Assembly: GCA_016946835.1 (NCBI GenBank)
Contig: JACVTC010000021.1
Coordinates: 783,501-847,500, forward strand
From: Neocallimastix lanati (nom. inval.)
Lineage: Eukaryota > Neocallimastigomycota > Neocallimastigomycetes > Neocallimastigales > Neocallimastigaceae
Reading direction: 5' to 3'
DNA length: 64,000 nucleotides
Part shown: piece after piece, positions 24,477 to 36,983 of the stretch
Layout of the letters: each line of letters opens with the position of its first letter
Numbering within the stretch: the stretch's first letter is position 1
Notes under the pieces: generated by a model
What the model was told of the DNA's origin: nothing
Database searches by the model: none
The model's input: the letters and a program-made list of their open reading frames with translations, nothing else
Program-made: the position numbers and the translations under genes

Positions 24477-27127
24477 TTATTGTCTAATATTTTTCATATT
24501 ATTTGACTTATTATCATAATATTGATTATACTGGTTATTATTGTTAATATTATTGAGGTCTGTGTCATGATTTATATAATACGTATTATCATGAAAAAAA
24601 ATATCATAATTCCTCCTGATTATTTTATTGAGAATAAAATTTGAAATATCATTATCGTACTGGGATAAATAGGAATTACCTGGGTGTAAATTCAAAAAAA
24701 TTCAATATTTTTTGATATTATAATTTTATTATTTGTTAAATCAAGAATTTTGTATGTTGTGGGGTTATCAACATATTCCATGAACATACCAGGGGATGAA
24801 TTATTTCGAAATTTAGTACTGAATGATTTTGGAATGTAATAAAGAAAACTTTATGAATGTCGTTGGAAGTGGATACGGCGTCTTCTCAAGATTGTAAAAC
24901 TTAATTGTACAATCATTTAACATTGATTTTGCAGATTTGATTATTGTATCGTTAAAATCGTTCAATCTTATCATTTTATTGTGGATGATAGGGAACGATG
25001 AATTGATGTTGTATTTTCAAGTTAATACAAAGGAACTGTGAATTGATGTAGTATCCCCAAGTTAATATAAAATTATTTAGAATTTTTGTTGTTAAATTCA
25101 GCACCATTATCTGCGCGAATATATTGAATTTTTTTTTTATCAAATTGACTTTATATCTTATGAAAACAATTATAAAGCGATAAAAAGTTTCGAGATTTAC
25201 TTTTCATAAATAGAGTCCATCCAAATTCTTAAATTGTCATCCACTATGGTTAAAATATATTTATTATCATAGAGAGAATTTTAGATTGGACATATAAGGT
25301 CCATGTGTATAAGTAGAAATATGTTTTTTGCTCCACTAGATGATGATTTGAAAGGTTAATTTTTTAAATTTTTAATAACTACATACAGTACACTTTGAAT
25401 TTATATTGATTTTTAAATTTTCGTTTATGATGCTGTTAATATTGAAATGAGATAAACGACAGTGCAATAAATTTAGTTTATCAATTGATTTCAAATGTAT
25501 ATAATTGACTTCAACTAAATTATTATTTTAATTGTTGTTTTGAAAAATTAATAATTGAGTCGAAATCCATAATTTACATGTGTTAGATTGATTTGATTTT
25601 AATTGATAATGTTCTTTGATTGTCCTGATTATAAATTAATGTATATGATTTATTATTGGTATTGTTGAAAATTATTTTTTTTTATCCTTATTGTGTGAGA
25701 TTTCCAATTGACAATAAATTTTTTATTTATTTTTAGTGAGTAATAAACTTTTTTAATGTTTATTTTATGATTACCAAATGTATCCTATAAGATTTCCTTT
25801 AAATTGTATTGATATAATTTGATTATTAGCTAAATAAACTTTTTCATTGCATTTTCGAATATTATTTAATTTATTTAAATGATATGTGATATTTATTAAT
25901 GCACTAGAGTTTAATATTCAAGACATCATTTCTTTTGTTTATAGTTGTCACTAAATTTATTTATCGTGTCTTAATTAATGTTACGATTATCTTGAAAATT
26001 GTAATCCTTGATGAATGTATCTGCATAGCTAGAGTCATATTTATCTTTTTCCATAAAATTAACGTAATTTCTATGTTTATTATATCCTCTTTTAAAATTG
26101 TTTCTTCTGCGTTCGTAAGTTTTTCTTCTTTTATTATTGTTTTTATCGTTTCTTCTTTTTCCTTAGTCATAAAAGAAATGACCTCCTCCGCCAGTCTAAT
26201 TGCATCTACCATTTTTAGTGTTTTTAGTAGATGCTTTTGTTTTAGACTGTTTTTTTTTTCTTTTTTGTATTAATGTTATTATTATTTTCTACTGAAAATT
26301 ATATTTTTATCATTTGAATAATTATTTATGGATTCCTTTAAGTGGTAAATACATCCTTACCATATTTACTACATTTGTTCCAATCATTTTTGAATTGGAA
26401 TACATTTATCCAACGGAGTTCCTCTGGAAGACTTCTGTTAAGGATGTCCACTTTGACACTTGATTCAATGTCGTCGTTATCAATTCTCTCGAGTTCATCA
26501 ATGGTATTCTGTAGTACCGCCATAAGAATGTTGATATCCACTTCTGGATTGTATTTTAAATTATCAAGCTTATTTTTAGGTTCTAATTTACGTGTATTAA
26601 TGCTTATAAAATAACTTCATGATCTCTTTTATGATATCGAGGACAATGTAACATCTGTATCTGCAAAATTAATTACAGGAATATAATGTTTTGAGTAAAA
26701 GATCTTTTTAGGATTCTCCACAATTTGAACACTGCTTTGTTTGCTCCTTGTACAATGTCTTGGGTCTTTTCTCCAAGACCGTTTAAGATAATCCATTTTG
26801 TTGTAATGTCATTATTGATATCAACCACATTGGTATTTTTATCACACACCAATGTGTCATTAAATTTATTTTCAACGTACTCGAATAGATAATCCTATAT
26901 GTCTCTTTTCCTCAACTTTTTAACCTTTTCTTTAGTGATAACTAGCTATGTTGTTAATTAATAATAGATGAAGGGTTTTGGTTCTCTATCTATTTTAGTT
27001 TTCAGTATTTATTTCAACTACTCTGCTGATGTTTTCAGAATAGCTAAAATTTAATTGTTGGCCTGATGTCGATGGGTTCCTCAATAGTAACCACTTTATT
27101 TCTATTTGTATTTCTTGTGTTAGTCAT
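24477..27127 (-). pseudogene. Copia-type gag-integrase relic, minus strand
   Basis: The gag ATG is at 27127-27125 (MTNTRNTNRNKVVTIEE). A gag helix region with RSLPEELRW follows near 26420, then a Lys/Asn-rich zone. Further down, HCRLSHFNINSI (about 25460) is the GAG_pre-integrase motif. THMDLICPI (about 25300) and ILTIVDDN (about 25250) give the first catalytic region of a Copia integrase. RADNGAEFNN (about 25095-25120) carries the second catalytic Asp. An Asn-rich linker follows (24695-24477). Many stops and shifts are present, and no RT follows on this strand. It abuts the plus-strand RT relic tail to tail at about 24475. Confidence 0.7.
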
Positions 27128-27171
27128 TGCTGAAAGCTTTGAAAGAAGTAATTTATTTATTTAGTAATTTA

Positions 27172-27275
27172 TTATTATATGACTGACCATATTAATTTCA
27201 GTTCAAGTTATAATTGACTGACTATATTATTTCTCAGTTCAAATTATAATTGACTGACTATATTATTTTTTGGTA
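27172..27275. repeat. Tandem repeat of about 37 bp, nearly three copies
   Basis: The unit TTGACTGACTATATTATTT, then CTCAGTTCAAATTATAA, recurs with few changes immediately upstream of the minus-strand Copia gag. By position it could belong to that element's 5' leader or LTR. A second 37-bp tandem pair (GAGTGAAATGARTTTTATCC, then ATAGAAAATAGATATTATTA) lies at about 27759-27837. Confidence 0.6.
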
Positions 27276-27839
27276 TATTAAAGTAATTATTATATATTTA
27301 TTTTTATATTCTAACAATTATCCATTCATAATGTATATATATGAATTATATAAATGTATTATCCTTCCAGAATGTTTAATCATTGGTGAGTATTTAAACA
27401 TATAGTATAAATACATAATAATTTGAAATTAGTTATTCATTTAAAGTATTAACAATATGATGAACATATAATTAATTTATCTCTCAAATATTGTTTTATA
27501 ATCAACAATAAGTATTGTTGTACTGAGAAGTATAAATGTAAATATATATATATTTATATATCCTAATATACTTAATAGTTACTACATAACTACAAAGCAG
27601 ATATTCAAAGGAGGATCTCATATTTATGAAAGAAATGTTTAGTGCAAAATAAGCATATTCTTCAATACATTTATATAAATTGAAATAAATTGAATACCTA
27701 TGAAATGGGTATATTCTATTATTTTTAAAAAATATATATATATATCATGGTTTAATTTAGAGTGAAATGAATTTTATCCATAGAAAATAGATATTATTAG
27801 AGTGAAATGAGTTTTATCCATAGAAAATAGATATTATTA

Positions 27840-28120
27840 ATTATATACTAGGATGTAAGACCTACATATAATAAAATATGGCTCCAGCGACAGTGATATA
27901 ATACCTTCTTTGAAAGGGCCCTATGTCAATTATGATGATTTTGATACATCATACAAATATATATATATATTAACAACATTCTCGAAATGTTTATGACACC
28001 TACTTATTACACAAGCGGTGATTTTAGTAAGACTCCTCATTTTACCTTTAAATAAAGCGTATTTTTCTCCGACCAATTGGTTAATAATATTCCAATTACC
28101 AAGCTGACAGTTTACAATAA
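27840..28120 (-). pseudogene. Unidentified decayed coding tract
   Basis: On the minus strand one frame reads NQLVGEKYALFKGKMRSLTK and ITACVISRCHKHFENV (about 28090-27975), followed in other frames by IDIGPF and ITVAGAIFYYM. Composition is coding-like, with stops and shifts. It lies beyond the 5' side of the minus-strand Copia gag, so it could be part of another insertion. I do not recognise the family. Confidence 0.25.
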
Positions 28121-28959
28121 TGCATAAACTTATAATTGAAGATAATTACATGTATCAGTATATTTTCTGAATACTATCTTGATTAATATGTTGCTAATTT
28201 GGAAATATTTATTTACATATAATTTTCATATATATTCAAATCTTAATATTTATTTCTAAATTTTTTAGATTTAAGGGGGAAATATAATATGAAAATTAAT
28301 ATGAAAATGAAATATATATATCTGAAATAATACAATTAACTTGATTACCAAATAATCAATGTACATAGTTAAGAAGTCATATAAGAAATAAAGGTTAATC
28401 TTAGACTCAAAATTGAAGAAAGACATAAAAGATTTAACATATGATAAGAATATGAATTTCAAATGCGAAAAATGGTTAATCAATTTAATTACACTTTAAT
28501 GAAGTAAAATACCTATAAAAAAATATTATACTTAAAATATATTAGATGAACTTTAAGACAAATTTATCGTTACAAATTAATTAATTTAATATGAATATAT
28601 AACAAAAAACAAAAGATATTAAACTAACGATAATTAAATAATTCTTTGTATTGATTACTTAAAAGCCATATTTATTTTTGGCATTAGTAAAATAACCTAA
28701 TAATGAAAATCAACAAAAATTATCCTACAAGAAGAAATTAATTGAATATGGAATCTTAATCAATTATGAAACAATTTTTATTATTTATAAATAAGTTTAA
28801 ATGGCTAGAATATTATTATTAATTATAAATGTAATCAATTTTTATACCCCAATATTATGATTTATCAAGTACACTGTTATATAATAATTAACAATTTATT
28901 TTAATAGTTATTGCTAAAACTACAAAGCGAAAAAAATATACATGTTAAAGATAATCTAT

Positions 28960-29215
28960 AAAACGGATTATAATTGAAAGTGATGTAAATTCCAATATCT
29001 AAGAAGTATTCGATACTCCTAAATTGAAATGGTATAATATCACCCTTCAAGAGAAAGGTTTTCATCATACAAATAGTATTTAAAAGTCATACAATATAAA
29101 AGACGTCTTAAATACATCTAATATAAATGGTGTAATAATTAGTTTTAGGGGGATAATAGAATATATGAATTATATGAAATCTGTATATAATGGATTTAAA
29201 CGTAATGTGATATAA
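28960..29215 (+). pseudogene. Unidentified coding-like relic interrupted by TAA
   Basis: One plus frame reads ESDVNSNI, stop, EVFDTPKLKWYNITLQEKGF, HHTNSI, stop, KSYNIKDVLNTSNINGVI, ISFRGIIEYMNYMKSVYNGF and KRNVI, then stop. There are no frameshifts and the internal stops are TAA, the same decay style as the AIG1-like fragment at 21350. The family is not recognised. It ends about 800 bp upstream of the ankyrin gene. Confidence 0.3.
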
Positions 29216-30051
29216 TTAATGTATAAATCACAATGTATTAATATATGATAAAGAACTACTGTTGGGGATTTATTTATTAAATTTATTAAAGTATTATTTA
29301 TTTATTTAATTTTATTATTAAGATTACCTATATTATTTATTCAAGTAAAATAATTATGCATGACTACTCATTTAAAAACTATCTAACAACTTTCTTACAC
29401 ACTTCTCTTAAATTCAAAGAAAATGTTTTTTATTTTTATGTTGTTTAGTAATAATTAACTATTTAATTAGTTGTTTTTGTGATTAAAATAAGCGATTTAA
29501 TGAATTTTTATAATTATGATAATTATATAAATTTAAATATAAAATAATAAGAATAGAATATAATTAAAAACATTGATTTATGCTATAAAATTTATTATTA
29601 ATTAGAAGTATAATTAATAAATAGGAATCAAGCCACATATTGAAAATATTATAAAACCATTAGATTTGAATTTGATTTATGACATTTTATTTATGTTTGA
29701 ATAATAAAAACAATTTTATATTAATTAAGATTTGAATATTTGTATTTTTATATCATATATAATTATTTAATTTAGAATAATTACATGTGAGTTATTCTTT
29801 ATCATAAAATATATTAATAAAGTTGACATAATTATAAACCATAAATTCCCAACCCTTATCAGTTATTATTATAATTATTATTAATATTATTATGATTATT
29901 ATTATTGTTAATTTATCAAATATGAATTATAAATATAAATCAATATTTAATACAAATCAATATCTATTATTAATATAAAAATTAATAATACTACTTTCAA
30001 TGTGAATTAGTAATTATATTTTAAATTTAATAAAAAGTAGGATTATTCAAA

Positions 30052-32267
30052 ATGAGTTCATCAGAGAATGTAAACGATTCAATCAATGTTAGTGCAGAAT
30101 CAAAAGAAGACCATCAACTTAATTGCTTAATTAAAGCTATTGATGACGGTATCGATAATTTAAATATTGATACAATAAAGAGTTTAATTAGTAATTTTAA
30201 CTCTAATAGTTACAATAAAACTCAAAAGGATATAGTATTAGAAATTTTTAATAAAGATATGCTTACTAATAAAAGATTAAAATTTATAATAGAAAATTTA
30301 AATGAATATCTATATATATCTTCTTCCTTAATCAGAAGTTTAATAATACTTGAAAATAAAAATTGCTTTGAGGAGAGAAATAATTTTTTACATATTATTT
30401 TTGATAAATTTAGAATTTATGATGATGAATTTATTAAATTTTTACTTTATCAATATAAAAATAAAATATCTCAGTCTCTCACAGAATTCAATAAACAAAT
30501 TTCCAATAAAAAATATAAAATTTCATATTCATTTAATTATTATTTAAACTCTGCATGTAAAAGTAAAAATGAAGATATGGTAAAATTTTTAATTATCCAT
30601 GGTGCAAATATAAATGGTGATAATAAAAGTCAAGCACCATTATTTGATGCATGGGAAGAAGGAAATGAAAATATAATAAAATATTTAATTAAACATGGTG
30701 CAGATATAAATACAAAAAACATGTATGGCGAAACACCATTAATTATTTCATGCTATGAAAACAATGAAAAAATGGTAAAATACTTAATTGAACATGGAGC
30801 AGATATAAATACAAAAAATGAGTATGATAAAACACCATTAATTATTGCATGCATTGAGAACAATGAAAAAATAGTAAAATATTTAATTGAACATGGTGCA
30901 GATGTAAATAAAGAAGACGATGATAGTGAAACACCATTAATTATTGCATTAAAAAAAGAAAATGAAAAAATAATAAAATATTTAATTGAACATGGTGCAG
31001 ATGTAAATAAAGAAGACCGTAATAGTGAAACACCATTATTTAGTGCATGCAAAATAGGAAATGAAAATTTAGTAAAATATTTAATTGAACTTGGAGCTGA
31101 TATAAATAAAGAAAACAACAATCGTGAAACACCATTATTTAATGCATGCAAAGGAGGAAATGAAAATATAGTAAAATATTTAATTGAACTTGGTGTAGAT
31201 ATAAATAAAACAGGAAGAAACGGTGAAACGTCATTAGAAATTACATGCAAAGTAGGAAATGAAAATATATTTAAATATTTAGTTGAACATGGTGCAGATA
31301 TAAGTATAATTAAAAATAGAATTGATCTTTTATTATATGAATGTAAAAATGAATACATATTTAAATATTTAATTGAACATGGTGCAGATATAAATATAAA
31401 AGATTATTTAGGTGAAACACCATTATTCAGTGCATGCGATGATGAAAATGAAAATATAGTAAGATATTTAATTGAACTTGGAGCAAATGTGAATGAAGAT
31501 AATATGTATGGTAATACACCATTATTTTATGCATGTCTTAAAGGAAATGAAAAAATAATTAGATGTTTAATTGAACATAATGCAGATATAAATAAAGAAA
31601 ATAACTATGGTGAAACACCATTAATTATTACATGCAGAAAAGAAAATGAAAAAATAGTAAAATATTTAATTGAACGTGGTGCAGATGTAAATAAAGAAGG
31701 CGACGATAATGAGACACCATTAATTATTGCATGCGAAAAAGAAAATGAAGAAATTTTAAAATATTTAATTGAGCATGGTGCAGATGTAAATAAAGAAAAT
31801 AGTCATGGTGAAACACCATTATTTAGTGCATGCAAAGTAGGAAATAAAAATATAGTAAAATATTTAATTGAATGTGGAGCAGATATAAATAAAGAAAACA
31901 GCAATCGTGAAACACCATTATTTAGTGCATGCAAAGGAGGAAATGAAAATATAGTAAAATATTTAATTGAACTTGGAGCAGATGTAAATAAAGAAAATAG
32001 TCATGGTGAAACAATACTATTTGGTGTGACTAAATGTTCTAATTTAAGATATTTAATTAAATGTGGACTTGATATAAATAAAGAAAATGATGATGGTGAA
32101 ACACCATTATTTAATGCATGTAAACGTGGAAAATTCCATATAGTAAAAGCGTTAATTAAATTAGGGGTAGATATAAATAAAGAAAACAGTATTGGTAAAA
32201 AGCCATTATATTATGCGAATATAAAAGATAAAAACTTAAGAGAATTATTAATTATGAATGGTGCAAA

Positions 32268-32271
<4 letters not shown>
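30052..32271 (+). CDS. Ankyrin-repeat protein, 739 aa, intronless, about 18 repeats
   Basis: A single open frame starts at ATG 30052, the first ATG after a stop-rich AT leader. Residues 1-160 are a Lys/Asn-rich N-terminal region without a recognised domain. From about residue 161 to the end run about 18 ankyrin repeats of 30-33 residues with consensus ETPLF.ACK.GNE.IVKYLIE and HGADINKEN, the helix-turn-helix and hairpin pattern of the ANK fold. Repeats 8, 9 and 16 are the most irregular, and the last is a capped half-repeat ending NGAK. There is no signal peptide, membrane span, kinase or SOCS/F-box tail. The fold mediates protein-protein contacts; the partner is unknown. Large intronless ankyrin families are characteristic of anaerobic fungal genomes. 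The stop codon runs directly into a 38-nt A tract (32270-32307). Confidence 0.93.
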
Positions 32272-32307
<36 letters not shown>

Positions 32308-32311
<4 letters not shown>

Positions 32312-32800
32312 TTGGTATAAAACTATAGTGAACAATATTTACAATATTTATTAGTTATGAATAATAAAAATTGAAAAAAAAATAAAAATAAAAAAATATA
32401 AAATATAAAAGTTATTAATAATATCAAATTTTTATATTTTTTATTTTTTAAAATGATACCAAATTATTTAAATGAGTATACAAAAAAAAAAAATAATAAG
32501 ATATATTTTAAAAAGATTCTGAAAGGAAGTTTTCTTCACTATATAACGAAAAGCCTTTATTTAAATGATTTTCGTAGTCTATAGCAAATGACACATCTTT
32601 AAGAGATTTTAAGACTAAAATATTCATGTATCTTGTGACCTTTTTAAGCCTTTTTCCATAATAATTTAATTATCTACTTATCTGAAGGTTTGTCATTTGT
32701 ATCATTTTCTCTTAAAAAAATAATTAAAATGACCATTATATTGTGGATAAAATCATTTTTCTAATTTAAATATTTTCAAGAGGGTTTTAATCATTCATTT

Positions 32801-32845
<45 letters not shown>

Positions 32846-34299
32846 CAAAAAGGTCATATAGAACAATTCGAGTTTATCAGTGTTAAACATTCTTTACACT
32901 GACATCTAAATAATCAAAAAAAGAAATAGTTAAAAAGTATAATTCATTTTTATTGTCTTTCATTAACAGTAAGAGGCAATCCCTCCAAGGTAATTTTACT
33001 AAGATTTTCTGCCATTCTTTAAAGGCAAGCATCTAAGTCTATTTTTTTTTCTGAAGTTGATGAAGAAGTCATGTAACACAAAAAAAATAAATTAATTTTT
33101 TTTTTATAATTTATTGAACAATATCAAATAAAGAAAATTTAAAAAAAAAAAAAAAAAAAATTCACTGAAAGGAAGATTGTTTTCTCCACCAATTGATAAC
33201 CTGTTATTTATTATTAATATATTTATTATTTATATCTAATAAAGGTTATACCCATCAAAAGGTTCTTATTAAAAGAATGTTTAACTTTTATTATAAAATA
33301 AATATTTTTTTTTTTTTAATAATTATAGAAATTTATTTTAAAAATTAAATACTAAAGAAAAATAAATAATTTTTTCTCTTTAAAATTATTTATTTATTAA
33401 AAAAATTTATATTTTCAATAATATAACTTATAAAAAATAAAATATTTCCTAATTTATATATTTATTTATTTATTTATTTATCATCTCTTTATTTAAGAAT
33501 CTTTCTTCTAAAAAGTCCACTTTTATTTATTTTATTATTCATATCTTTTCTTTTTATTATAATTACTTTATTTACTTTAAGTTATTTATCAATTCTATTT
33601 TTAATATAATATTAATCCAAATTTTAATGAAATATTTAATCTATCTCATTTATATACATTTATACATTTATAATTTTTTTTTTTTTTTATCAATAATAAT
33701 AATAATATTTATTAATTATTAATAATATTTAATAAATTATAAATAAAAATATTTTTATAATTTTACCAATTTTTACATTAAATTTGAAATTCACTATTTA
33801 GTTGTTTTAATTCTTCCATTCCAAAAAAAAAAAAAAAAATTCCAATAAAGAGATAATTGTTCTATTGAATAAACTCTCTTAATTTCTTCAGAGAGTTTAT
33901 TCTTGTGTTATTTAATATTATATGTTATTTTTTTATTATTATTATTATTATTATTCTTTTTTTTTTTATTTTTTTTATTTTTTTTTAAAAATTTATTTTA
34001 ATACTTCGTAACCATGAGCTTTTATTTACAAAGTTTTTTTTTTTTTTTTTTCTTTTTAGATAATAGTTATCATGATATTAATCTTTAAATTCAAAGTTGT
34101 TGAATTAAAGATTCTATCAATTATTGTCATTAAAAGATTAACCGACTATGCCTTTTTTTTTTATTATTATCATGGAATTATTAGTGCTTTTAAAAAAATG
34201 GAAAAGTAATCTTCTTGTATCTTCTTGTATTATTTCTCATTTAGTTAAATAAATATATATATATATATATACCAATACTTTTTCATATTATTCATGGAA

Positions 34300-34341
<42 letters not shown>

Positions 34342-34567
34342 GTATATATATATATATATATCAACAACACTTTTCATATTTTTCTTGGAACAAAAAAAAA
34401 AAAAAAAAAAAAAATAAAATAAAACAATAAAGGATTACTGAAGATGAATAGTAGTAGAGAAAAAAAATAAATAATAAAATTAAAACTTTAACAGCTTTAT
34501 ATATATATATATATATATATATATTTTAATCCATAGGAAATATTGTACAGCATTCTTTTCTAATTTC

Positions 34568-34598
<31 letters not shown>

Positions 34599-34800
34599 CA
34601 CCTTACTTGATCAAAAAAAAAAATAATGTACATTTCGTTCCATCCCTACCCTACCTGAGAAAGAGGAAGGAATGTTTTTTTTTTTTTTTTTTTTTTTTTA
34701 TAAGTACTTTTTGTAACACAATAACACAATAAAGGGGATGAGTATAAAAAAAAAAAAAAAAAAAAAAAAAAGTTAATTCTATTTCCATTTAGGAAATTAG
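32308..34800. other. AT-rich spacer with scattered non-low-complexity patches
   Basis: Homopolymer tracts are abundant (T44 near 32800-32843; A tracts near 34300-34338 and 34392). A minus-strand patch at about 32630-32515 reads MNILVLKSLKDVSFAID and SEENFLSE, and may be the remnant of a coding region. A similar motif (TGAAAGGAAG followed by TTTTCT) recurs at about 33165. A perfect-arm hairpin, AATAAACTCTCTTAA with a short loop and AGAGAGTTTATT, lies near 33866-33902. No gene can be supported. Confidence 0.4.
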
Positions 34801-35637
34801 AAATTTAGAAAAATTTCTTCAATCCAAGTATTCTCCTCCTCCTCCTGAATTGACCGGTGTCTCTTTTAACTTATACATTCTTTCTTTCTTCCTTTCTTAG
34901 ATCCAAGTAGAGAGGTGTATTATATGAAACTTGTCCCTCCCCCCTCCCAATGATTATAGCAGAAAATAATATTCGTTTTATAAGGGGATTTAGAAATATG
35001 AGAATTCTTAAGAAAATCCCTTTAATAGAATAAAGTGCTTTTTTTTTTTTTTTTCTAACTTTATTAATTTAATTCTACTGTATGATCGGTTTCAATTCAA
35101 AAATCATTTGTAAACGATACACCGAGGTAGGTATTACAATTTCGTTTTAGGTAACTCTTGACTTGAAAAATAGAAGGTAGGATTACTGCTATTAAGAAAT
35201 TTGGAAACTTCTTAATAAAATTTGGAAACTTTTATTAAGAAACTACTAAACTACTTACACATTTATTGATATCCAATTGCATTTCATTATTTCTAGCCCA
35301 CTTACTGGCAAACTTTAACAATTTCTTAAGAGTTGGGATCTTGTTGGAGCACATAATAACACCATGTTCATCTGCAAAGAGACCCTCCACTACAACGAAC
35401 GTTTATCGCCAATAGAGATGCCATATTTATTTATTACAATTATTAAAAAAAAAAAAAAAAAAATCATTAATGAACAAGTTAAAAAAAAATTGGTGAGAGG
35501 GAGGGGACAATCTTGACGAACTTCTTTCTTAATATTAAGTGATTCCCAATCATTGCCCCATCAACGCTTACACAAGCCTTGGAAGATTAGTATATTAGAT
35601 AAGTTTTTTTTTTTTTTTTTTTTTTTTTTTTATTTAT

Positions 35638-35855
35638 TTATTTTATTTTTTTATTAATAAAATTTTATAGTACTTCATCTCTAAATACCAAAGTGATGAA
35701 TTTTTCATTTCATACACATTACATTATCTATGGGAACTGAGTCTTTTATTTTATTTTTTTATTAATAAAATTTTATAGTACTTCATCTCTAAATACCAAA
35801 GTGATGAATTTTTCATTTCATACACATTACATTATCTATGGGAATTGAGTCATAC
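35638..35855. repeat. 108-bp tandem duplication inside the LINE relic
   Basis: A segment containing ATTAATAAAATTTTATAG and ending TGGGAACTGAGTC is repeated once, 108 bp later, with a single visible difference (GGGAACTGAG to GGGAATTGAG). The near-identity implies a recent duplication within an old, decayed element. Confidence 0.9.
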
Positions 35856-35888
<33 letters not shown>

Positions 35889-35907
35889 TTTTATTTTTTT
35901 AAAGGTC

Positions 35908-35952
<45 letters not shown>

Positions 35953-36138
35953 TTTAAGTATCCTTATTTATTTTTCAAAATTTCGTTTCTGATATATAAT
36001 TCTTAATGAAGAGTGAGTAAGTAAGTAAAGAAGACTTTAAAAGATATTCTTCTCGATTACGAAAAATCCATATCATTATTGTTCAGGTCTTTATATAAAT
36101 TCTTCATTAATTCCATATTAAGAGATTCTATTAGTGGT

Positions 36139-36173
<35 letters not shown>

Positions 36174-36249
36174 ATAAATTTTTTTATTGATAATAAAAGA
36201 GATGCCATGATAATCATTTCAATCTGATGGATCGTCCCCTTTTTTTTTT

Positions 36250-36323
36250 TTTTAAGAATAGAAACTATTGATGCGTTATTCCATGATTTTTTTTTTGATA
36301 GAAACTATTTGATGAGTTATTCC

Positions 36324-36354
<31 letters not shown>

Positions 36355-36405
36355 GATAGAAACTATTTGATGAGTTATTCCATGATTTTTTTTTTTTTTT
36401 AGGAA
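36250..36405. repeat. Triplicated segment with variable poly-T
   Basis: GATAGAAACTATTTGATGAG, then TTATTCCATGA and a T tract, occurs three times (about 36256, 36296 and 36355). The first copy is diverged and the T tracts differ in length. This looks like slippage-driven amplification within the LINE relic. Confidence 0.85.
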
Positions 36406-36942
36406 AATCACCATTTCAAATAGGAATAAATTAAAGGCTTTTTAGATATTTAAAGCCAAATGAAATATTACTATTAATTATCACTTGATCCTTCTGAATC
36501 ATCTTTACAAGGAATCAAATCAAAGCTTTGAAGAATTTTCCAAGGGAATACCATCAGGACCACAAGCTTTAAAGTTAGGAGAGTGGAGGAGATTGCTTTA
36601 GTAAAATTCTTCATCGCTAATATACCTTGGTTAATATCCCCATTCTTGTTGCCTTGGTCTTCCAAAAAATTCTTTAGTTACAAAACTGATTCATCTGTGA
36701 TAGTTTTCTTTCAATTTCTTACAATAAACCACGAGAGGTTTATGATCAGATATAAGAAAGGATAATCAACAAAAAAAAAAAAATTAAGTCCTCGATATTT
36801 TATTCCGTAAAATACTTGAAGTAGACTATGGCATGATCAAGATCTGATGAATTTTCTTACCTTTTAGTCCCCATGAAATAGATGGACCATTCATCGGAAG
36901 AATAAATTGGTTATCAAAGGTTACTACTGTTGAATAATTTAT

Positions 36943-36983
<41 letters not shown>

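Noticed and set aside
25935-26614. Plus-strand open frames at 25935-26273 and 26342-26614
   Set aside because: They are antisense shadows of the minus-strand Copia gag region, which has the gag-like motif RSLPEELRW.
30753-31358. 201-codon open frame antisense to the ankyrin gene
   Set aside because: It mirrors the periodic ankyrin codons on the other strand. The sense frame is far longer and carries all motifs.
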